A stretch of DNA of 64,000 nucleotides from Clostridia bacterium (GTDB taxonomy: Bacteria; Bacillota; Clostridia; Christensenellales; Aristaeellaceae), in NCBI GenBank assembly GCA_030530315.1, contig JAUMVG010000001.1, positions 62,001-126,000 on the forward strand. Direction: 5' to 3'. The notes under the pieces were generated by a model. It was not told the DNA's origin. It ran no database searches and was given only the letters and a program-made list of their open reading frames with translations. Positions 1-10,471 of the stretch are shown in pieces; the stretch's first letter is position 1; each line of letters starts with the position of its first letter. The position numbers were made by a program, and so were the translations under genes.

Positions 1-1
1 G

Positions 2-655
2 TCCGTCAGCCAGTATTCCATCGCGCTGCTGCTGGAGCTCTGCCATCACATCGGGCATCACAGCGAGAGCGTCCACGCGGGCAAGTGGGCCTCGAATGTG
101 GATTGGTGCTACTGGGACTATCCGCTGATCGAACTGGACGGCAAGACGATGGGCATCATCGGCTTCGGCAGGATCGGCCAGGCGGAGGGGCGTGTGGCGA
201 AGGCCCTGGGCATGAAGGTGCTGGCCCATGACATCTATCCCAGCGACGCCGGGCGGGAGATCGCGGAATACGTGCCGCTGGACCGCCTGCTGGCGGAGTC
301 GGACGTGGTCACGCTGCACTGCAACCTGACGCCGGAGAACACGGGCCTCATCAACCGGGAGAGCATCGCGAGGATGAAGGACGGCGCCCTGCTCATCAAC
401 AACGCCCGAGGCCAGCTGATCGTGGAGCAGGACGTGGCGGACGCGCTGAACAGCGGCAAGCTGGGCGGCGCGGCCCTGGACGTGGTCTACACCGAGCCCA
501 TCCGGGAGGACAACCCGCTGCTTCGGGCGAAGAACTGCATCATCACGCCCCACATCTCCTGGGCGCCCAGGGAGAGCCGGCAGCGCATCATGGACTGCAC
601 GGTGGAGAACGTCAGGGCCTTTTTGGCCGGCAGGCCCGTAAATGTCGTGAACTGA
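2..655 (+). CDS. D-2-hydroxyacid dehydrogenase, C-terminal part (5' truncated by window)
   Basis: NAD-dependent D-isomer-specific 2-hydroxyacid dehydrogenase, closest by eye to glycerate/hydroxypyruvate-type reductases. The frame is open back to base 2, so the ATG at 98 is internal and the start lies outside the window. Visible are the Rossmann motif GFGRIGQ, the substrate-binding Arg in NNARGQ, the Glu in YTEPIRED and the catalytic His in ITPHISW, all in family order. The visible part spans the nucleotide-binding domain and the C-terminal return to the catalytic domain. It precedes an alpha/beta-hydrolase on the same strand by about 140 bp. The exact substrate cannot be read from this portion. 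Confidence 0.9.
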   Translation, partial: SVSQYSIALLLELCHHIGHHSESVHAGKWASNVDWCYWDYPLIELDGKTMGIIGFGRIGQAEGRVAKALGMKVLAHDIYPSDAGREIAEYVPLDRLLAESDVVTLHCNLTPENTGLINRESIARMKDGALLINNARGQLIVEQDVADALNSGKLGGAALDVVYTEPIREDNPLLRAKNCIITPHISWAPRESRQRIMDCTVENVRAFLAGRPVNVVN

Positions 656-792
656 CCTTCGGGCGCGTGAAGCGTCGAACAGCCTTCGGTCGAGAATGAG
701 CCTCCGGCCCAGATAGATCCGGAGGCTGATTCATGCCGCGCGATGCGGCGCTTTTGACGGGAGCGGTCGTCGAATACAGAGGAGGCGCAGAA

Positions 793-1815
793 ATGAACTA
801 TAGCATGTTGGATTACTATCTCAAGCTGTTCGACGAGGGAGAGCGGGAGTTTGCCTTTCGGGCCGAAACGCCGGAGGCCTACGCCGACTGGAAGCGGTCC
901 CTGCGGGCGCGACTCGCGGAGATCACCGGCTTGAACCGCTGCCTGCCCTGCCCGCCGGAGAACGCTCTCGTGCGCGTCGAGGAGGTCAACGGCTTTGCCG
1001 CGGAGTACCGCACGCTGCAAACAGAGCCGGGGGTGATTATGCCTTTTTACCTGATACGCCCGATGGGGGCAAGCGCGGGACGCCATCCCGTCCTCATCGT
1101 TCCCCATGGCCACGGGGGCGGCAAATCCAAGGTGCTGTGCGATCAGGAGCGCTTCATCCGGGAAGCGCTGGAGGACGGGTTCATCGTGGCCTGCCCGGAC
1201 GAGCGCGGCAGCGGCGACCGCCGCGAGTTTCCCGTGATGGGCGACGACGAGGACGCTGTGCGCGGCAACTCCCACCGGGAATTGATGCAGCTGGGCGTCA
1301 ACTTCGGCCGCACCGTCATCGGCGGCGCGGTGTGGGACCTGATGCGATTGGCGGATTGGCTGCTGGCGCTGCCGGAGGCGAACGGCTTCCTCGCCTGCGC
1401 GGGAATGTCCGGCGGCGGACAACAGGCGCTGTGGTTTGCGGCCCTGGACGACCGCGTGAACGCCGCCATCACCAGCGGGTATTTCTACGGCGTGCGGGAT
1501 TCGCTGATCGAGATGCCGCAGAACTGCGCCTGCAATTACATCCCTCACTTCTTCGAGACCGCCGACATGGGCGAGCTTGGCGCGCTGATCGCGCCGCGCC
1601 CCTTCTTTGTGGAAAGCGGAACCAGCGACCCATTGGCGGGCCGGCGGGGCATGGAAAACGTCAAAGAGCAGCTGGAGACCACCCTGAGGGCTTACCGGCT
1701 GTTCAACGCGGACGCGAGGGTCCGGCATTCCATTCATGGGGGCGGACACGAATGGAGGGGGACGGGAATGCGCGCGTTCCTGCGGCAGGCCATGAAGGCG
1801 TTCGCCGAGGCGTGA
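793..1815 (+). CDS. Alpha/beta-hydrolase (dienelactone hydrolase / acetyl-xylan-esterase-like)
   Basis: Predicted cytoplasmic serine hydrolase of 340 aa with no signal peptide. The nucleophile elbow is GMSGGG (Ser206), an HGHGGG stretch upstream probably forms the oxyanion region, DERGSGDRR follows a core strand, and the likely catalytic His is His319 in GGGHEW. The start at 793 is chosen because GAGGAGG lies just upstream; an in-frame ATG at 733 lacks a ribosome site. Its neighbours are sugar-acid and sugar-kinase genes, so it may deacylate a sugar ester or open a lactone. The substrate is inference; the fold call is firm. Confidence 0.82.
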   Translation: MNYSMLDYYLKLFDEGEREFAFRAETPEAYADWKRSLRARLAEITGLNRCLPCPPENALVRVEEVNGFAAEYRTLQTEPGVIMPFYLIRPMGASAGRHPVLIVPHGHGGGKSKVLCDQERFIREALEDGFIVACPDERGSGDRREFPVMGDDEDAVRGNSHRELMQLGVNFGRTVIGGAVWDLMRLADWLLALPEANGFLACAGMSGGGQQALWFAALDDRVNAAITSGYFYGVRDSLIEMPQNCACNYIPHFFETADMGELGALIAPRPFFVESGTSDPLAGRRGMENVKEQLETTLRAYRLFNADARVRHSIHGGGHEWRGTGMRAFLRQAMKAFAEA

Positions 1816-1843
1816 AGCGGGTCGACGTCCCCCTGTGGGTCCG

Positions 1844-3298
1844 TCATGAAGGCCTGGCCACGGAAAGGCAGGCCTGGTACAGCTTTCGGAAGCGGAGATA
1901 CTTCTCCTCGCGGCGGTCACCCGGCACATAGGTGCGCTCCATATGGATGCATTCCTTCGCCGCGCCTTCGAAGTCTGCGAAGCGTCCCGCGCAGGTGGCG
2001 GCGATGATCGCCGCGCCGAGGCAGGCGGCGTCCTTTTCCCTTGGCACGGAAACGGGTACGCCGGTGCAGTCGGCGTGCAGCTGGCACCAGACGGGGCTCT
2101 TCGCGCCACCGCCGGTGGCGATGATCTCCGAAACCGTCGCCCCGCTGGCGGCCAGGGCCTCGCAGTTTTCCCGCAGCACGAAGGAAACGCCTTCCATCAC
2201 CGCGCCGGCCATGTCGATGGCGTCGTGGTGTTGGCGCAGGCCCCAAAACACGCCCGTCGCGTCCTGGTCAAAGGCGGGCGCGTTCGTGCCCACGATGTTC
2301 GGCAGGAACAACAGCCCGCTGTCGCTCCGCTGGAGCAGTTCGGCGTTGAGCGTGTCGTAGTCGGTGTCCGGCAGGCAGCAGCGCTTGAACCACTCCAGGC
2401 TGACGCCGCCGGATTCCACGACGGGAAGCATCACGTGCGTATCCGGAAGGAAGCCGTAGTGCATGGCGATGCCGCTGTGGCGCGGCGCGGGCTCTGTGGA
2501 CATCGTTGCCAGAGCCATGACGGTGCCGGTGGACAGCGTCAGCCGACCCACGCGGGTGGCGCCGGTGCCGATCATGCCGGCGAAGTGATCCAGCGTGCCG
2601 ACGCTGACCAGCGTGCCGGGCTCCAGTCCGACGCGGGCGGCAAGCCCGGGAAGCAGCTCGCCGGCGAGCGCGCAGGGTTCGCACAGCGGCGCCAGGCGGC
2701 TCTCGTTGATGCCCAGCGCTTCGAGCATTTCCGGCCAATAGCGCTTCTTGTAGATATCAAACCAGAGCGAGAAGGTGGCGATGGACATGTCGGCCATCAG
2801 CCGCCCCGTCAGGCGCAGCGCGATGTAGTCCTTGAGCAGCACGAAGGTTTTCGCCCGCATGAAGTCGTCCGGGCGGTTGCGGCGCAGCCACATGAGCTTC
2901 GTCGCAGGCCAGGTTGGCAGCACCGAGAGCTGTCCGGTGACCCCTTCCACATCTTCCGGCGCAAAGCGCTCGCCCAGCGCCGCGCACTCCGCCTGGGAGC
3001 GCTCGTCCATCCAGGAGATCGCGTTTCCGATGGGACGATCATGCGAGTCCAGCAGTATGAGCGTCTCCGCCTGCCCGGTCAGTGCCATCGCGTGCAGGCG
3101 GGTGATGCCCTGCCGGCGGAAGAGCGTCCCGAGCATGTCGAGCAGGTTCTCAAAGCAGGTATCCACGTCAAATTCCACAAAGCCGTTTTCCCTCAGATAG
3201 GGCACGGCGAAACTCTCGCTGTCGAGCAGCTTCAGATTTTCATCGTACAGCGCCGCCTTGAGGTTGGTGGTTCCGAGATCGATGCCGAGAAAAGCCAT
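1844..3298 (-). CDS. FGGY-family carbohydrate kinase (xylulokinase-like)
   Basis: ATP-dependent sugar kinase of 484 aa, full length for the FGGY family. The N-terminus MAFLGIDLGTTNLKAALYD is the phosphate-1 motif of the actin/hexokinase fold. GTLDHFAGMIGTGA supplies phosphate-2 and IATGGGAKSPVWCQL the adenosine motif. It lies 146 bp downstream of a fucose/arabinose-type isomerase gene on the same strand, so it probably phosphorylates the ketose that isomerase makes. A GGAAG ribosome site precedes the ATG. FGGY sequence alone does not give substrate: xylulose, fuculose or another ketose are all possible. Confidence 0.88.
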   Translation of the reverse strand: MAFLGIDLGTTNLKAALYDENLKLLDSESFAVPYLRENGFVEFDVDTCFENLLDMLGTLFRRQGITRLHAMALTGQAETLILLDSHDRPIGNAISWMDERSQAECAALGERFAPEDVEGVTGQLSVLPTWPATKLMWLRRNRPDDFMRAKTFVLLKDYIALRLTGRLMADMSIATFSLWFDIYKKRYWPEMLEALGINESRLAPLCEPCALAGELLPGLAARVGLEPGTLVSVGTLDHFAGMIGTGATRVGRLTLSTGTVMALATMSTEPAPRHSGIAMHYGFLPDTHVMLPVVESGGVSLEWFKRCCLPDTDYDTLNAELLQRSDSGLLFLPNIVGTNAPAFDQDATGVFWGLRQHHDAIDMAGAVMEGVSFVLRENCEALAASGATVSEIIATGGGAKSPVWCQLHADCTGVPVSVPREKDAACLGAAIIAATCAGRFADFEGAAKECIHMERTYVPGDRREEKYLRFRKLYQACLSVARPS

Positions 3299-3340
3299 AG
3301 AAGGGCACTTCCTTTCGCAGTGGAGGGTTTATTTTCTGAA

Positions 3341-3391
3341 ATGATGGTCGGCGTGTTCCCTTAGAACCCGCCGACCATCCTAATTATGTAC
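3341..3391 (-). repeat. REP-like intergenic hairpin, copy R1
   Basis: Copy of the dispersed hairpin family of this window. GGTCGGCGTGTTC pairs with GAACCCGCCGACC around a 5-nt loop. It lies between the isomerase and kinase genes of one apparent operon and could trim or stabilise the transcript. Other copies begin near 19501, 22966, 28428, 30629, 49619 and 55289. Confidence 0.7.
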
Positions 3392-3444
3392 AATTACAAA
3401 CATGTCCGGCAGCCGCGGCGTGGCTGCAGGGCGAGGATCCGACG

Positions 3445-4809
3445 TCACATCACCAGGTCGATGTCCATCAGGGCGCAGAAATCGCGGATTGCCTCGGTAT
3501 AATTGCCGTAAGCGACGATGACGTGCTGGCCGGACACCTTCTGCGCGAAGTCTTCCACGGTGCAGGAGTCCGGGAACACCTGCAGGCTCGGCAGCTGTGG
3601 CGCAGGGTCGTCCCAGCCGAATTCATTCCACGGGAGCGGCTCTCTGGCATCCGCGGTATAGACGTGCATGTGGTATTTGCCCCGCAGGTAGACCAGCCTC
3701 GCGCAGGTGACGTAGCCGGTCTTGACCTTGGATACGTTGAGCAGCGAGGCGCTCAGCAATCCGAAGGCCGCCGGCAGCACCGTTACGTCGCCGTCGGTGC
3801 AGGCTTTCGGCACGAAATCGGGCACGCCGATCAGCATACTGTCCTCGAAGAACTCGTAGTACTCCAGGTAAGGCACGATCTGTCCCGTCAGGTGCTTCAT
3901 GATCAGCTGGGTCGCCGCGCCCATCACGTCGTTTTCGGGGATGGTCAGCACGCCGCAGTAGTGTTCCAGCAGCATGAATACCATGGCGGGCGGGAAGCCC
4001 AGCAGCTTCTTCATGCCGTCCACATCGATGAGGGTGACGGCCTCCCAGCCCCGCTCCCGGATCTTACCGGCGATGGCCAGCGCGTAGCGAACGCCACGCT
4101 CGATCACGGAATCGTCGCAGGGCTTTTTGAACACCCAATTCTCCCGTACAAAGCGGATGCCCCCGGCCACTTCCGCCTCGTCCAGCTTTTCCATCCGCTG
4201 CACCATTTCCAGCATCTCGAAGGGCTCCACCTCGATGCCGATCTGGCCGCGCATGGAGTTGCCCTCGTACTGGGTGCCGTAGAGCAGCATATCCCGATAG
4301 CCCATCGTGCCGATCCGGGCGCTGCGCAGCGCGGTTCTCGCGCCGCAGGCATCCAGGAAGGCGCGGATCTTTCCGATGGGATAATCCTTTCCGACGATGT
4401 TGTACACGTATTTGAAGCGGTAGCCCAGGGCCTCGAAGGTCGGCCGCAGCGCCGTAGTGCCCGCCTGCTCCGCCGTGGTGATCAGTCGCCCGTTTTCCTT
4501 CCAGCCGCACAGCCCCCACAGCAGCATCGGCACGTGGCGCCACGGATCGGTGACGCGGATCACCGCGTGCGTCGGCACCCAGCCGGCAACGCACACCACC
4601 AGGCAGCTCGGGTCACAGCCCTGCAGCTTCGCCAGCGCCGCGTCGGCGGTCTCGTACTGTGGGTCGTCAATCACCAGGCCGCCGTCCAGCACCTCGTAGC
4701 CCAGCCCGCGCAGCACCCCCAGCGCCTCGTCGTGCTTCATCTGCAGGCGCTCGATGGGGGTATTGACCTCGCCAAAGCAGACAAATCCCACTTTAATTAC
4801 CTTTTCCAT
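3445..4809 (-). CDS. L-fucose/L-arabinose isomerase family protein
   Basis: Protein of 454 aa with the layout of the L-fucose/L-arabinose isomerase superfamily: an N-terminal Rossmann-like half (KVGFVCFGEVNTP..., then CLVVCVAGWVPTHAVIRV) and a C-terminal half with acidic, metal-ligand-like segments (LIDVDGMKKLLGF; EYYEFFEDS). The start at 4809 has GGGGAGGAT upstream; a longer frame to 4938 begins with sequence unlike a protein start. The downstream kinase and divergent LacI regulator suggest an aldose-to-ketose step in a sugar pathway. Superfamily members are divergent, so I give no EC number. Confidence 0.82.
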   Translation of the reverse strand: MEKVIKVGFVCFGEVNTPIERLQMKHDEALGVLRGLGYEVLDGGLVIDDPQYETADAALAKLQGCDPSCLVVCVAGWVPTHAVIRVTDPWRHVPMLLWGLCGWKENGRLITTAEQAGTTALRPTFEALGYRFKYVYNIVGKDYPIGKIRAFLDACGARTALRSARIGTMGYRDMLLYGTQYEGNSMRGQIGIEVEPFEMLEMVQRMEKLDEAEVAGGIRFVRENWVFKKPCDDSVIERGVRYALAIAGKIRERGWEAVTLIDVDGMKKLLGFPPAMVFMLLEHYCGVLTIPENDVMGAATQLIMKHLTGQIVPYLEYYEFFEDSMLIGVPDFVPKACTDGDVTVLPAAFGLLSASLLNVSKVKTGYVTCARLVYLRGKYHMHVYTADAREPLPWNEFGWDDPAPQLPSLQVFPDSCTVEDFAQKVSGQHVIVAYGNYTEAIRDFCALMDIDLVM

Positions 4810-5011
4810 GAGCTCATCCTCCCCGTGAATTGGCCTGGAGGAAAGACACGGTCTCCTCCGTTTGACTGGTGCAAAGAATCGTGCAAACAGCCGCGCTGAA
4901 TTGCAGAGTATTGCGTAAACATTGTAGCACAGAATCATCGAAAGGTCAATGAATACGCGGGACTGTTTATAAATAATGCGTGCCTTATGGCAGAACGCCT
5001 CTTAAAATATC

Positions 5012-5041
5012 TTTACATTCCATTGGGACTTCTGCTATAAT
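5012..5041 (+). promoter_or_regulatory. Sigma-A-type promoter for the LacI gene
   Basis: TTTACA, 18 bp, then a perfect TATAAT, 43 bp upstream of the LacI-family start and within the divergent spacer that also serves the isomerase gene at 4809. Confidence 0.65.
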
Positions 5042-5051
5042 AGCGCTGTAG

Positions 5052-6074
<1,023 letters not shown>

Positions 6075-6159
6075 CGGAACGTTAAGATTCTTGCATGAAT
6101 TGCATGATTATTTCTGGTGTACAGCGCAAGATTTACTTTATTTTGCATTAAGAACATGT

Positions 6160-6233
6160 TATAATATGGTGGAAAGGGTGCTCCGGCAGCGCCATTACCG
6201 CCTGTTCACATCGGCCAGGCGGTGGACAGGCGG
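6160..6233 (+). promoter_or_regulatory. Promoter -10 and leader hairpin ahead of the sugar ABC operon
   Basis: TATAAT at 6160-6165 without a convincing -35, which would suit an activated promoter. A stem pairs CCGCCTGT (6198-6205) with ACAGGCGG (6226-6233) in the presumed leader before the binding-protein gene. The role is inferred. Confidence 0.45.
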
Positions 6234-6265
6234 GGCATCACAATAATGGATTTGGAGGGAATACC

Positions 6266-7375
6266 ATGAAGAAACTGTTGGCGCTCGTGTTGATGACAGT
6301 CATGCTGCTGTCAGTCTTTGCCGTCGGCGCAGCCGCTGAAGCGAAGCAGATCAGCGAGAACGCGCTGATCGGCATCGTGCTCCCGACGAAAGAGGAATCC
6401 CGCTGGCTGAACGACCAGAAGTACTTCGAGGAGTATTTCAAGGATGTGAACTACGACATCCTCTTCAGCCAGAACAATACCGCCACCGAGAAGACGAACG
6501 TCGAGACCTTCATCAGCCGCGGCGCGGAAGTGATCGTGCTGTGCGCCTATGACGCTGCCGGCGCTGCCGCCGCGGTGAACGCCGCCAAGGAAGAGGGCAT
6601 CGTGGTCATCTCCTACGACCGCCTGATCATGGGCACCGACAAGCTGGACTACTACGTGACCTTCGACAGCTGCTCCGTGGGCAAGGCCCAGGCGGATTAC
6701 CTGATCGAGCAGGCCGAGGGCAAGTCCGGCGTCAACCTGTACATGTACTCCGGCGCGCTGACCGACAATAACTCCGTGTTGTTCTTCGAGGGCGCCTGGA
6801 AGGCGCTGCAGCCCTACATCGCGGATGGAACCTTTGTCGTGCGCAATTGCGACAAGGCTGTGGAGTTCAAGGACAAGAACGAGCTGACTCGCGACGAGAT
6901 GGTTTCCATCATGCAGACCATCGACTCCGAGTGGAACATGGCGACCTGCAAGTCCCTGGCCGAGGCGCATCTGGCCGCGGTGGGCAGCGAAGCCAAGGGA
7001 GAGGTCTTCGTATTGGGCCCCGCCGACGACGACTGCTGCCGCGCGCTGTCCGACGCCTTCCGCGACGATGCCGAGGTCACCCGGCTGGTCATCACCGGCG
7101 CCGACGGCGTCGAGGCCTCCGTGCAGTACATCATCGACGGCAAGCAGTCCATGACCGTCTACAAGGACACCCAGGCGCTGGTCAAGGGCACGCTGCAGAT
7201 CGTGGAAGCGCTGAAGAAGGGCGAGGAGCCCGCCTATGACACCACCTACAACAACGACGCCATGGACGTGCCCACGATCCAGGCCGACGTGGTGACGGTC
7301 ACCGCCGACAACATCGCCGAAGTCTTCTTCGAGGGCGGCGTGTACGACGGCAGCAACTATACTGGCTGGCAATAA
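6266..7375 (+). CDS. Sugar ABC transporter substrate-binding protein (ChvE/XylF type)
   Basis: Secreted monosaccharide-binding protein of 369 aa. Residues 1-25 form a signal peptide ending AAAEA, with no lipobox Cys. The mature part is a type-I periplasmic-binding fold (Peripla_BP_4 type): an opening IGIVLPTKEESRW, then LCAYDAAGAAAAV, YMYSGALTDNNS and ITGADGVEASVQYIIDG. It resembles the xylose/multiple-sugar binding proteins of CUT2 importers. The ATPase and permease of the same class follow, so this is the capture subunit. Lack of a lipid anchor is notable for a Gram-positive; retention on the cell surface would need another means. Confidence 0.9.
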   Translation: MKKLLALVLMTVMLLSVFAVGAAAEAKQISENALIGIVLPTKEESRWLNDQKYFEEYFKDVNYDILFSQNNTATEKTNVETFISRGAEVIVLCAYDAAGAAAAVNAAKEEGIVVISYDRLIMGTDKLDYYVTFDSCSVGKAQADYLIEQAEGKSGVNLYMYSGALTDNNSVLFFEGAWKALQPYIADGTFVVRNCDKAVEFKDKNELTRDEMVSIMQTIDSEWNMATCKSLAEAHLAAVGSEAKGEVFVLGPADDDCCRALSDAFRDDAEVTRLVITGADGVEASVQYIIDGKQSMTVYKDTQALVKGTLQIVEALKKGEEPAYDTTYNNDAMDVPTIQADVVTVTADNIAEVFFEGGVYDGSNYTGWQ

Positions 7376-7405
7376 CCGGGCAATCGCCGGCCAACACCAT
7401 GACCG

Positions 7406-7437
7406 ATGAGGATGAGTGCTCAGCCGCTCATCCTCAT
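7406..7437 (+). terminator. Intercistronic stem-loop after the binding-protein gene
   Basis: ATGAGGATGAG pairs perfectly with CTCATCCTCAT across a 10-nt loop, with no T tract. Such hairpins between binding-protein and ATPase genes typically keep the binding protein in excess by partial termination or 3'-end protection. Confidence 0.6.
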
Positions 7438-7487
7438 ATGCTGTACGAGGGGCATGAAGCGACGATTCAACAACTCGAGGTGTTACT

Positions 7488-9023
7488 GTGAGCGACATCA
7501 TACTGGAAATGCGCAACATATCCAAGAGCTTTCCCGGCGTCAAGGCGCTGGATAATGTGAATTTCAACGTCAAAAGGGGTGAAATTCACTGCCTTGTGGG
7601 GGAAAACGGCGCGGGCAAGTCCACGCTGATGAAGGTCCTCTCCGGTATCCACCGCTATGGCAGCTATCAGGGTGACGTCGTATTCAACGGGGAGGTCATG
7701 CGCTTTCATTCCATCCGCGAGAGTGAGAATGCGGGCATTTCCATCATCAACCAGGAGCTGGCGCTGGTTCCGGAGCTCTCCGTGGCGGAGAATATATTCT
7801 TTGGGCATGAGATCATGAAGGGCCGCCTGATCGATTGGAATGAGACGATGGTCCAGGCGGAAAAGTACCTGAAGCAGGTGCGCCTGAACGTCAGCCCAAG
7901 CACGCCCATCCGCGAACTGCGCGTGGGCAGCCAGCAGCTGGTGGAGATCGCAAAGTCACTGTCCAAGCACGCCAAGCTGATGATCCTGGATGAGCCGACC
8001 TCCTCCCTGAACGAGGAGGACAGCGCGAACCTGCTGAACCTGCTGCGGGAGCTCAAGCAGCAGGGCGTCACGATCATCATGATCTCCCACCGCCTGAAGG
8101 AGGTGGTTCAGATCGCGGATACGGTCACCGTGCTCAGAGACGGTTCGACCATCTGCTCGCTGGACGCAACGGAGGGCGGAGTCACCGAGGGCCAGATCAT
8201 CCGCTACATGGTGGGGCGAGATATGGCCAAAATCTACCCCGAGCGCAAGGAGAAGAACATCGGGGACGTGATCTTCTCGGTGAAAAACTGGTCGGTCCAG
8301 GACCAGAAACTGAACCGGGAGATCCTGCACAACGTCAACCTGGAGGTGCGTCGGGGCGAGATCGTAGGGCTGGCAGGGCTGATGGGCGCCGGGCGCACGG
8401 AGTTGGCGCTGAGTATTTTCGGCAATACCCCCGGCTACAGGATCACCAGCGGCGAGCTGGTGATGGACGGCGAGCGCGTGCGCTTCGATTCGCCCAGGCA
8501 GGCTATCAAGCATGGCGTCGCCTATGCGACGGAGGATCGCAAGAAAAACGGCCTGATCCTGATTCAGAATATCAAGTTCAACACGACCTTCGCCAACCTG
8601 GAGGCGCTGCTCAGGGGACGGGTCATCAGCGAAAACGAGGAGGTCGTCCAGGCCAACAAGCTGAAAGACAGCATCGACATCAAGGCCACCTCGGTGCAGC
8701 AGACGGTCTTGAACCTCTCCGGCGGCAACCAGCAAAAGGTGGTGCTGGCGAAGTGGATATTTGCCCATCCGCGGCTGATGATCCTGGATGAGCCGACCCG
8801 CGGCATCGACGTGGGCGCGAAATATGAGATCTACAGCCTGATGAACGAGATGGTCAGCCAGGGCATGTCCATCATCATGATCTCCTCCGAGCTGCTGGAG
8901 GTCATCGGCATGAGCGATCGCATCTACGTCATGTGCGAGGGCAGGATCACCGGCGAGGTGTCCGGTGCCGACGCGACGGAACACAACATCATGCAACTGG
9001 CGACCGATACGGAGGTAGTGTAA
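7488..9023 (+). CDS. Sugar ABC transporter ATP-binding protein, two ATPase domains (MglA/XylG type)
   Basis: Energising subunit of a CUT2 monosaccharide importer, 511 aa, with two fused ATPase domains. Domain 1 has Walker A GENGAGKST, a signature region LRVGSQQLVEIAKSL and Walker B LMILDEPTSSL. Domain 2 has a degenerate Walker A region (GLMGAGRTEL), signature LSGGNQQKVVLAKW and Walker B LMILDEPTRGIDVGAKYEIY. That asymmetry is normal for the family. Translation starts at GTG 7488, with CGAGGTG just upstream. The stop almost abuts the permease start (TAA, one base, ATG). Confidence 0.95.
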   Translation: MSDIILEMRNISKSFPGVKALDNVNFNVKRGEIHCLVGENGAGKSTLMKVLSGIHRYGSYQGDVVFNGEVMRFHSIRESENAGISIINQELALVPELSVAENIFFGHEIMKGRLIDWNETMVQAEKYLKQVRLNVSPSTPIRELRVGSQQLVEIAKSLSKHAKLMILDEPTSSLNEEDSANLLNLLRELKQQGVTIIMISHRLKEVVQIADTVTVLRDGSTICSLDATEGGVTEGQIIRYMVGRDMAKIYPERKEKNIGDVIFSVKNWSVQDQKLNREILHNVNLEVRRGEIVGLAGLMGAGRTELALSIFGNTPGYRITSGELVMDGERVRFDSPRQAIKHGVAYATEDRKKNGLILIQNIKFNTTFANLEALLRGRVISENEEVVQANKLKDSIDIKATSVQQTVLNLSGGNQQKVVLAKWIFAHPRLMILDEPTRGIDVGAKYEIYSLMNEMVSQGMSIIMISSELLEVIGMSDRIYVMCEGRITGEVSGADATEHNIMQLATDTEVV

Positions 9024-9024
9024 T

Positions 9025-10227
9025 ATGGATCAGAACACAGTGAAGCGGCGCGGTCTCGGCGGCGAGATCGTGGAGATGCTCCGGAAGAACATCCGGAATT
9101 ACGCCATGTACATCGCCCTGGCGGTCATCTTTATCGTATTCCAAATGCTCAGCAAGGGCCTGTTCCTCACGGCGCGCAACATCACGAATCTGATCAACCA
9201 GACGGGTTACATCGCCGTGATGGCCGTGGGCATGACGCTGGTTCTGATCATCTGCCAGATCGACCTTTCCGTCGGCTTCGCGGCGGGCTTCCTGGGGGCG
9301 TGCGCGGCGCGCCTGCTGGTCATGAAGCTGCCGATGCCGCTGGTGATACTGATCGTGCTGGCCATGGGCGTGACGATCGGGCTGATCCAGGGCCTGATCA
9401 TCGGCAGGATTGGCGTGCCGGCGTTCGTCACCACGCTGGCCGGCGAGTTCATCTTTCGCGGTCTGCTGACGCTGGTGACGGAAGCCAGCGGCACAATACC
9501 GATCAACAATGACGCGTTCAATGCGCTCTCCAACGGGTTCGTGCCGGAGCTGTTCACCATCGGCAAGTACCACGGCCTGACGCTGCTGGCAGGCGCCATT
9601 GCCATCACGCTGATTTTCGTCATGGAGATTCGCAAGCGCCGTGACCTGATCCGCTACAACTTCGAGACCAGCTCGCTGCCGCTGTTCATCTTCAAGCTGG
9701 CGTTCTTCAGCGTGCTGATCGGGGCGCTGACTGTCGTGCTGGCGGGCTACAAGGGCATTTCCTGGACGATCATCATCGTGGTGGTCATCGTAACGATCTA
9801 CAACTTCGTGCTGAAGAACACCCGCACGGGGCGCTACATCTATGGCATGGGCGGCAACATGGAGGCGGCCGCGCTCTCCGGCGTGAACGTCAAGCGCACG
9901 CTGATCGGCGTGTTTGCGTCCATGGGCTGCATGACGGCGCTGGGCGGCATACTGTACAGCTCGCGCATCGGCTCGGCGACGCCCACCGCCGGCATGGGCT
10001 TCGAGCTGGACGCCATCGCGTCCTGCTATATCGCGGGCGTGTCCACCACCGGCGGCATCGGCAGCGTCGTCAATTCGGTGGTCGGCTCCTTCGTCATCAT
10101 GTCGCTGACCAACGGGCTGAACCTGATCGGCGTCGGAATCTCCTACCAGTACCTGATCAAGGGCATCATATTCATCTGCGCCGTGGCGCTGGATGTGCGC
10201 GGGCGCGGCAAGAAAGCCATCAACTGA
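9025..10227 (+). CDS. Sugar ABC transporter permease (XylH/RbsC type)
   Basis: Membrane subunit of the same importer, 400 aa with about ten hydrophobic segments. The family motif region GVPAFVTTLAGEFIFRGL is visible, as is the conserved cytoplasmic loop (GGNMEAAALSGVNVKR). The central insertion of charged residues (MEIRKRRDLIRYNFETS) matches the longer XylH-type permeases rather than RbsC. It closes the operon and is followed by a palindrome that may end transcription. Confidence 0.92.
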   Translation: MDQNTVKRRGLGGEIVEMLRKNIRNYAMYIALAVIFIVFQMLSKGLFLTARNITNLINQTGYIAVMAVGMTLVLIICQIDLSVGFAAGFLGACAARLLVMKLPMPLVILIVLAMGVTIGLIQGLIIGRIGVPAFVTTLAGEFIFRGLLTLVTEASGTIPINNDAFNALSNGFVPELFTIGKYHGLTLLAGAIAITLIFVMEIRKRRDLIRYNFETSSLPLFIFKLAFFSVLIGALTVVLAGYKGISWTIIIVVVIVTIYNFVLKNTRTGRYIYGMGGNMEAAALSGVNVKRTLIGVFASMGCMTALGGILYSSRIGSATPTAGMGFELDAIASCYIAGVSTTGGIGSVVNSVVGSFVIMSLTNGLNLIGVGISYQYLIKGIIFICAVALDVRGRGKKAIN

Positions 10228-10258
10228 TGGGCGGGTCCGCGTCAACGCGGCAGATGAC

Positions 10259-10290
10259 GCGCACCCTCTGCGATATCGCAGAGGGTGCGC
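10259..10290. terminator. Perfect 32-bp palindrome between convergent genes
   Basis: GCGCACCCTCTGCGAT is followed directly by its exact reverse complement. It lies between the permease (+) and the AraC-type gene (-) and could act as a bidirectional terminator, although it lacks a T tract. Nothing else is evident in the 244-bp spacer. Confidence 0.55.
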
Positions 10291-10471
10291 TATACGGGGA
10301 ATCACGCGCCTGAGCCGGCCTTTCCCGATGCCTGTGAATTCCGCGTGCGGCGCGCAAATCGCGGAATCCGCGGCCTCACGCTTGCGACAAGGCATGAGGC
10401 GAAGCCGCTCTTGCGACGGGAATGGCCATCAGATGGCGTTCGGGACTGCCGTCGCCGGCATTGGCCCGGCC

